From: Alphaproteobacteria bacterium
GTDB taxonomy: Bacteria; Pseudomonadota; Alphaproteobacteria; ATCC43930; CGMCC-115725
Assembly: GCA_019237175.1 (NCBI GenBank)
Contig: JAFAHP010000032.1
Span: 1-16,678, forward strand
Reading direction: 5' to 3'
Length of the DNA stretch: 16,678 nt
The number at the start of each line of letters is the position of its first letter. The first letter of the stretch is position 1. Below the pieces are notes generated by a model. It did no database searches and was not told where the DNA came from. It worked only from the letters and a program-made list of their open reading frames with translations. Below are positions 13,822 through 16,678 of the stretch, in pieces. A program made the translations under genes and the position numbers.

Positions 13822-16443
13822 ATGGAATTCGAAAAATACACCGATCGCGCCAAGGGCTTTCTGCAATCGGCGCAAGGTCTTGCGCTGCGGCGCGGCCACC
13901 AGCGGCTGATGCCCGAGCACCTGTTAAAGGTGCTGCTGGAGGACGATGAGGGACTATGCGCCAACCTTATTGGCGCCGCCGGCGGAGATCCTAAAGCGGC
14001 ATTGCAATCTGTTGACGCCGAGCTCGACCGGCTGCCGCGCGTCGAAGGCTCGGGCGCCGGCCAAGTCTATATGTCGCCGGAATTGGCGCGAATTTTCGAG
14101 CAGGCTGAGCAATTGGCGCAGCGCGCCGGCGACAATTACGTCACCGTCGAGCGGTTGCTGCTGGCGCTGGCGTCGGCGGCCGGAACCGGGGCGGCAAAGG
14201 CGCTCGCCGCCGCACGGGTCGATGCGCAGAGCCTCAACCGCGCGATCGAAGACGTGCGCAAGGGCCGCAAGGCCGACAGCCCGTCGGCCGAGGAAGGCTA
14301 TGACGCGCTGAAGAAATACACGCGCGACCTGACCGAAGCGGCACGCGAGGGCAAGCTCGACCCGGTCATCGGCCGCGATGAGGAGATCCGCCGCACGATC
14401 CAGGTGCTCTCGCGCCGCACGAAGAACAATCCGGTGCTGATCGGCGAGCCCGGTGTCGGCAAGACGGCCATCGTCGAAGGGCTGGCACAGCGCATCGTCA
14501 ATGGCGACGTACCGGAGAGCCTCAAGAACAAAAAGCTCCTGGCCCTCGACCTCGGCGCGATGCTTGCCGGCTCGAAATACCGCGGCGAGTTCGAGGAGCG
14601 GCTGAAGGCGGTGCTGCAGGAGATTACCTCGGGTGCCGACGGCATCATCCTGTTCATCGATGAGTTGCATACGCTTGTCGGCGCCGGCAAGGCCGAGGGC
14701 GCGATGGACGCGTCCAACATGCTGAAGCCGGCCCTGGCGCGGGGCGAGCTGCACTGCGTTGGGGCGACAACACTCGACGAATACCGCAAGAACATCGAGA
14801 AGGACGCCGCGCTCGAACGCCGCTTTCAGCCGATTTATGTCGGCGAGCCGTCGGTCGAGGACACGATCTCGATCTTGCGCGGTATCAAGGAGAAATACGA
14901 GCTGCACCACGGCGTGCGGATCACCGACAGTGCGATCGTTGCCGCTGCGAGCTTGGCCAATCGCTATATCACCGACCGCTTTCTGCCCGACAAGGCGATC
15001 GATCTGATGGACGAGGCGGCGGCGCGGCTGCGTATGACGATCGACTCGAAGCCAGAGGAGCTCGACGAGCTCGACCGGCGCATCGTGCAGCTGAAAATCG
15101 AGCGCGAGGCGCTAAAGAAGGAGGCTGACCCCGCGTCGCGCGAGCGCCTGCAACGGCTTGAGCACGAGCTGAGCGAACTCGAGCAACGCTCGGCCGAATT
15201 GACCGCGCGATGGAAGGCCGAAAAGGACAAGCTCGCCACTGCCCAGAAATTGAAGGAGCAACTCGACCAGGCGCGCATCGAATTGGAACAAGCGCAGCGC
15301 CGCGGCGAATATACGCGGGCCGGCGAGCTCGCCTACGGCATCATTCCCGAGCTCGAGAAACGTCTCGCCGCGGCGGAAGCCAAGGAGGGAGGGAATTTGC
15401 TGGGGGAGGAAGCCGTCACCGCCGAGCAGATTGCCGCGGTCGTCTCGCGCTGGACTGGGGTGCCGGTCGAGAAGATGCTCGAGGGCGAGCGTGGCAAGCT
15501 CTTGCATATGGAGGACGCCCTAAAGGCCCGCGTCGTCGGCCAGGACGAAGCCATCGCAGCGGTATCGCAGGCGGTGCGCCGAGCGCGCGCCGGGCTGCAG
15601 GACCCCAACCGGCCGATCGCCTCCTTCCTGTTCCTGGGTCCGACCGGTGTCGGCAAGACCGAATTGACCAAGGCGCTGGCCGAGTTTCTGTTCGACGACG
15701 AGCGGGCGATGGTGCGCATCGACATGTCGGAATACATGGAGAAGCACTCGGTTGCGCGACTGATTGGCGCGCCCCCCGGCTACGTCGGTTATGAAGAGGG
15801 CGGCAACCTGACCGAGGCGGTGCGCCGGCGACCCTATCAGGTGATTCTGTTCGACGAGGTCGAGAAGGCGCACCCGGATATTTTCAACGTGCTGCTGCAG
15901 GTTCTTGACGATGGGCGTCTGACCGACGGACAGGGGCGCACAGTCGACTTCCGCAACACACTGATTGTGTTGACCTCGAACCTCGGTAGCGAGTATCTCG
16001 CAAGCCTACCCGAAGGGCATACAGTCGACACCGCGCGCGCCCGAGTCATGGAGGCGGTACGCGCCGCGTTCCGGCCGGAGTTCATCAACCGGCTCGACGA
16101 GATCCTGCTGTTCCGACGGCTTTCGCGCAACGACATGGTCGGCATCGTCGATATTCAGCTGCGGCAACTGCAGACGCTCTTGGATGAGCGAAAGATCACG
16201 CTGGAGATTGAGCCCGACGGCAAGAAGTGGCTGGCCGATACTGGTTATGACCCGGTCTACGGCGCCCGGCCCTTGAAGCGGGTGATCCAGCGCGAGCTGC
16301 AAAACCCCCTGGCGGAGAAGATTCTCGCGGGCGATATCCGCGAAGGGGAAATGGTTCGCGTGACGGCGAGCCCGCTCGGCCTGTTACTCCATCCAATGCC
16401 GCATGACAGGGAAACCGACGCCGAACGCCGTGCCGCCGAGTAA
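13822..16443 (+). CDS. clpB: ATP-dependent chaperone ClpB
   Basis: ClpB is a hexameric AAA+ disaggregase that works with DnaK to pull proteins out of aggregates. The protein has 873 residues, close to the usual 860-870. The N-domain spans about 1-145 (MEFEKYTDRAKGF start). NBD1 has Walker A GEPGVGKT (208-215) and Walker B ILFIDE (276-281). The coiled-coil M-domain, rich in Glu, Arg, Lys and Leu, spans about 410-525 and distinguishes ClpB from ClpA and ClpC. NBD2 has Walker A GPTGVGKT (606-613) and Walker B VILFDE (674-679), then the C-terminal region with GARPLKRVIQRELQNPLA. A TTG at 13810 is in frame, but the ATG at 13822 is chosen: GGAG (13812-13815) sits six bases before it and the N-terminus then matches the family. 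A hairpin follows the gene. Confidence 0.98.
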   Translation: MEFEKYTDRAKGFLQSAQGLALRRGHQRLMPEHLLKVLLEDDEGLCANLIGAAGGDPKAALQSVDAELDRLPRVEGSGAGQVYMSPELARIFEQAEQLAQRAGDNYVTVERLLLALASAAGTGAAKALAAARVDAQSLNRAIEDVRKGRKADSPSAEEGYDALKKYTRDLTEAAREGKLDPVIGRDEEIRRTIQVLSRRTKNNPVLIGEPGVGKTAIVEGLAQRIVNGDVPESLKNKKLLALDLGAMLAGSKYRGEFEERLKAVLQEITSGADGIILFIDELHTLVGAGKAEGAMDASNMLKPALARGELHCVGATTLDEYRKNIEKDAALERRFQPIYVGEPSVEDTISILRGIKEKYELHHGVRITDSAIVAAASLANRYITDRFLPDKAIDLMDEAAARLRMTIDSKPEELDELDRRIVQLKIEREALKKEADPASRERLQRLEHELSELEQRSAELTARWKAEKDKLATAQKLKEQLDQARIELEQAQRRGEYTRAGELAYGIIPELEKRLAAAEAKEGGNLLGEEAVTAEQIAAVVSRWTGVPVEKMLEGERGKLLHMEDALKARVVGQDEAIAAVSQAVRRARAGLQDPNRPIASFLFLGPTGVGKTELTKALAEFLFDDERAMVRIDMSEYMEKHSVARLIGAPPGYVGYEEGGNLTEAVRRRPYQVILFDEVEKAHPDIFNVLLQVLDDGRLTDGQGRTVDFRNTLIVLTSNLGSEYLASLPEGHTVDTARARVMEAVRAAFRPEFINRLDEILLFRRLSRNDMVGIVDIQLRQLQTLLDERKITLEIEPDGKKWLADTGYDPVYGARPLKRVIQRELQNPLAEKILAGDIREGEMVRVTASPLGLLLHPMPHDRETDAERRAAE

Positions 16444-16448
16444 CGGAG

Positions 16449-16496
16449 GTGCCGGAAGAGCTCCTCGGTCACCGCGAGCGCCGAGGAGCACGGCAC
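16449..16496. terminator. Strong hairpin after clpB, possibly a transcription end
   Basis: The inner stem GCTCCTCGG (16460-16468) pairs perfectly with CCGAGGAGC (16481-16489) across a 12-base loop. An outer stem, GTGCCG (16449-16454) with CGGCAC (16491-16496), extends it past a small asymmetric bulge. No T-run follows on either strand, so it is not a standard intrinsic terminator. It may stabilise the 3' end or act with Rho. It sits between clpB and a gene end on the other strand. Confidence 0.5.
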
Positions 16497-16565
16497 GACC
16501 GACGTTGCGGAGCGACCGCGTCAGTTCAGTGAGACCATACTGGCATGGCATTATGATGTGACCCT

Positions 16566-16678
16566 CTAGCGTTCCTGATCCGTGCCCACGACAAGGTGGC
16601 ATTCTTCAACTTCCGAGCGTGGAATTCGCAAAATCTCCGGCGGATTGAGCTGGCGCAGCACAAGCGTGTCCCCCTCCC
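16566..16678 (-). CDS. C-terminal fragment of an unrecognised protein entering from the right edge
   Basis: On the minus strand the frame from the window edge gives 36 residues before a TAG at 16566-16568. The visible text includes LRQLNPPEILRIPRSEVEE and ends LVVGTDQER. It is rich in charged and hydrophobic residues without repeats, and reads like a folded C-terminus. The other two minus-strand frames are less protein-like. It would converge with clpB, about 120 bases apart, with the hairpin between. I cannot name a family from this much sequence. Confidence 0.4.
   Translation of the reverse strand, partial: EGDTLVLRQLNPPEILRIPRSEVEECHLVVGTDQER

Noticed and set aside
13954..14910. A 318-codon minus-strand frame opposite clpB
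   Set aside because: It lies entirely inside the strongly conserved clpB coding sequence and has no motifs of its own.
1..16678. CRISPR arrays, tRNA or rRNA genes, toxin-antitoxin or phage-defence systems
   Set aside because: I saw no regularly spaced repeats, no cloverleaf or rRNA text, and no defence-type genes. The right half is ordinary core genome.

Overview
This window looks like chromosome from an alphaproteobacterium, probably near Rhodospirillales. The evidence is the GC-rich coding sequence, a DUF4167 gene (a family largely confined to Alphaproteobacteria) and the order rodZ-like / ispG / hisS / prfA / prmC / DUF4167 / clpB, which recurs in that class. I did not run a database search, so the lineage is inferred from gene content and order.

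Left part (1-4229, minus strand): a tightly packed, apparently co-transcribed set is read from right to left. It holds two closely related methionine-synthase-II-like (C-terminal MetE fold) genes with a divergent relative of the same superfamily between them, then the threonylcarbamoyl-AMP synthase gene, which runs off the left edge. Gaps are 3 and 15 bases and the last pair overlaps. The two close paralogs share a 278-base 3' tract that is 96% identical, although their upstream parts are clearly diverged. This suggests gene conversion or a partial duplication.

Centre-left (4230-7154): a 218-base divergent intergenic region separates the MetE-like operon from a plus-strand gene for a SAM-dependent methyltransferase with an N-terminal helix-turn-helix-like segment. 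Directly after its stop lies an 882-base IS5-type insertion sequence with perfect 15-base terminal inverted repeats and a decayed transposase. About 450 bases without a convincing gene follow, apart from one weak small minus-strand frame.

Right part (7155-16443, plus strand): a conserved housekeeping run encodes a RodZ-like membrane protein (cell shape), IspG (isoprenoid precursors), HisS (histidyl-tRNA), RF1 and the methyltransferase PrmC that modifies release factors (translation termination, coupled by a 4-base overlap), a short DUF4167 protein and the ClpB disaggregase. A possible heat-shock promoter precedes clpB. A strong hairpin follows clpB, between it and the end of an unrecognised minus-strand gene that enters from the right edge.

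Functionally, the right part is ordinary core genome. The part most worth a second look is the MetE-like triplet with its facing methyltransferase. It may form a methyl-transfer module, but its substrates cannot be read from sequence alone.
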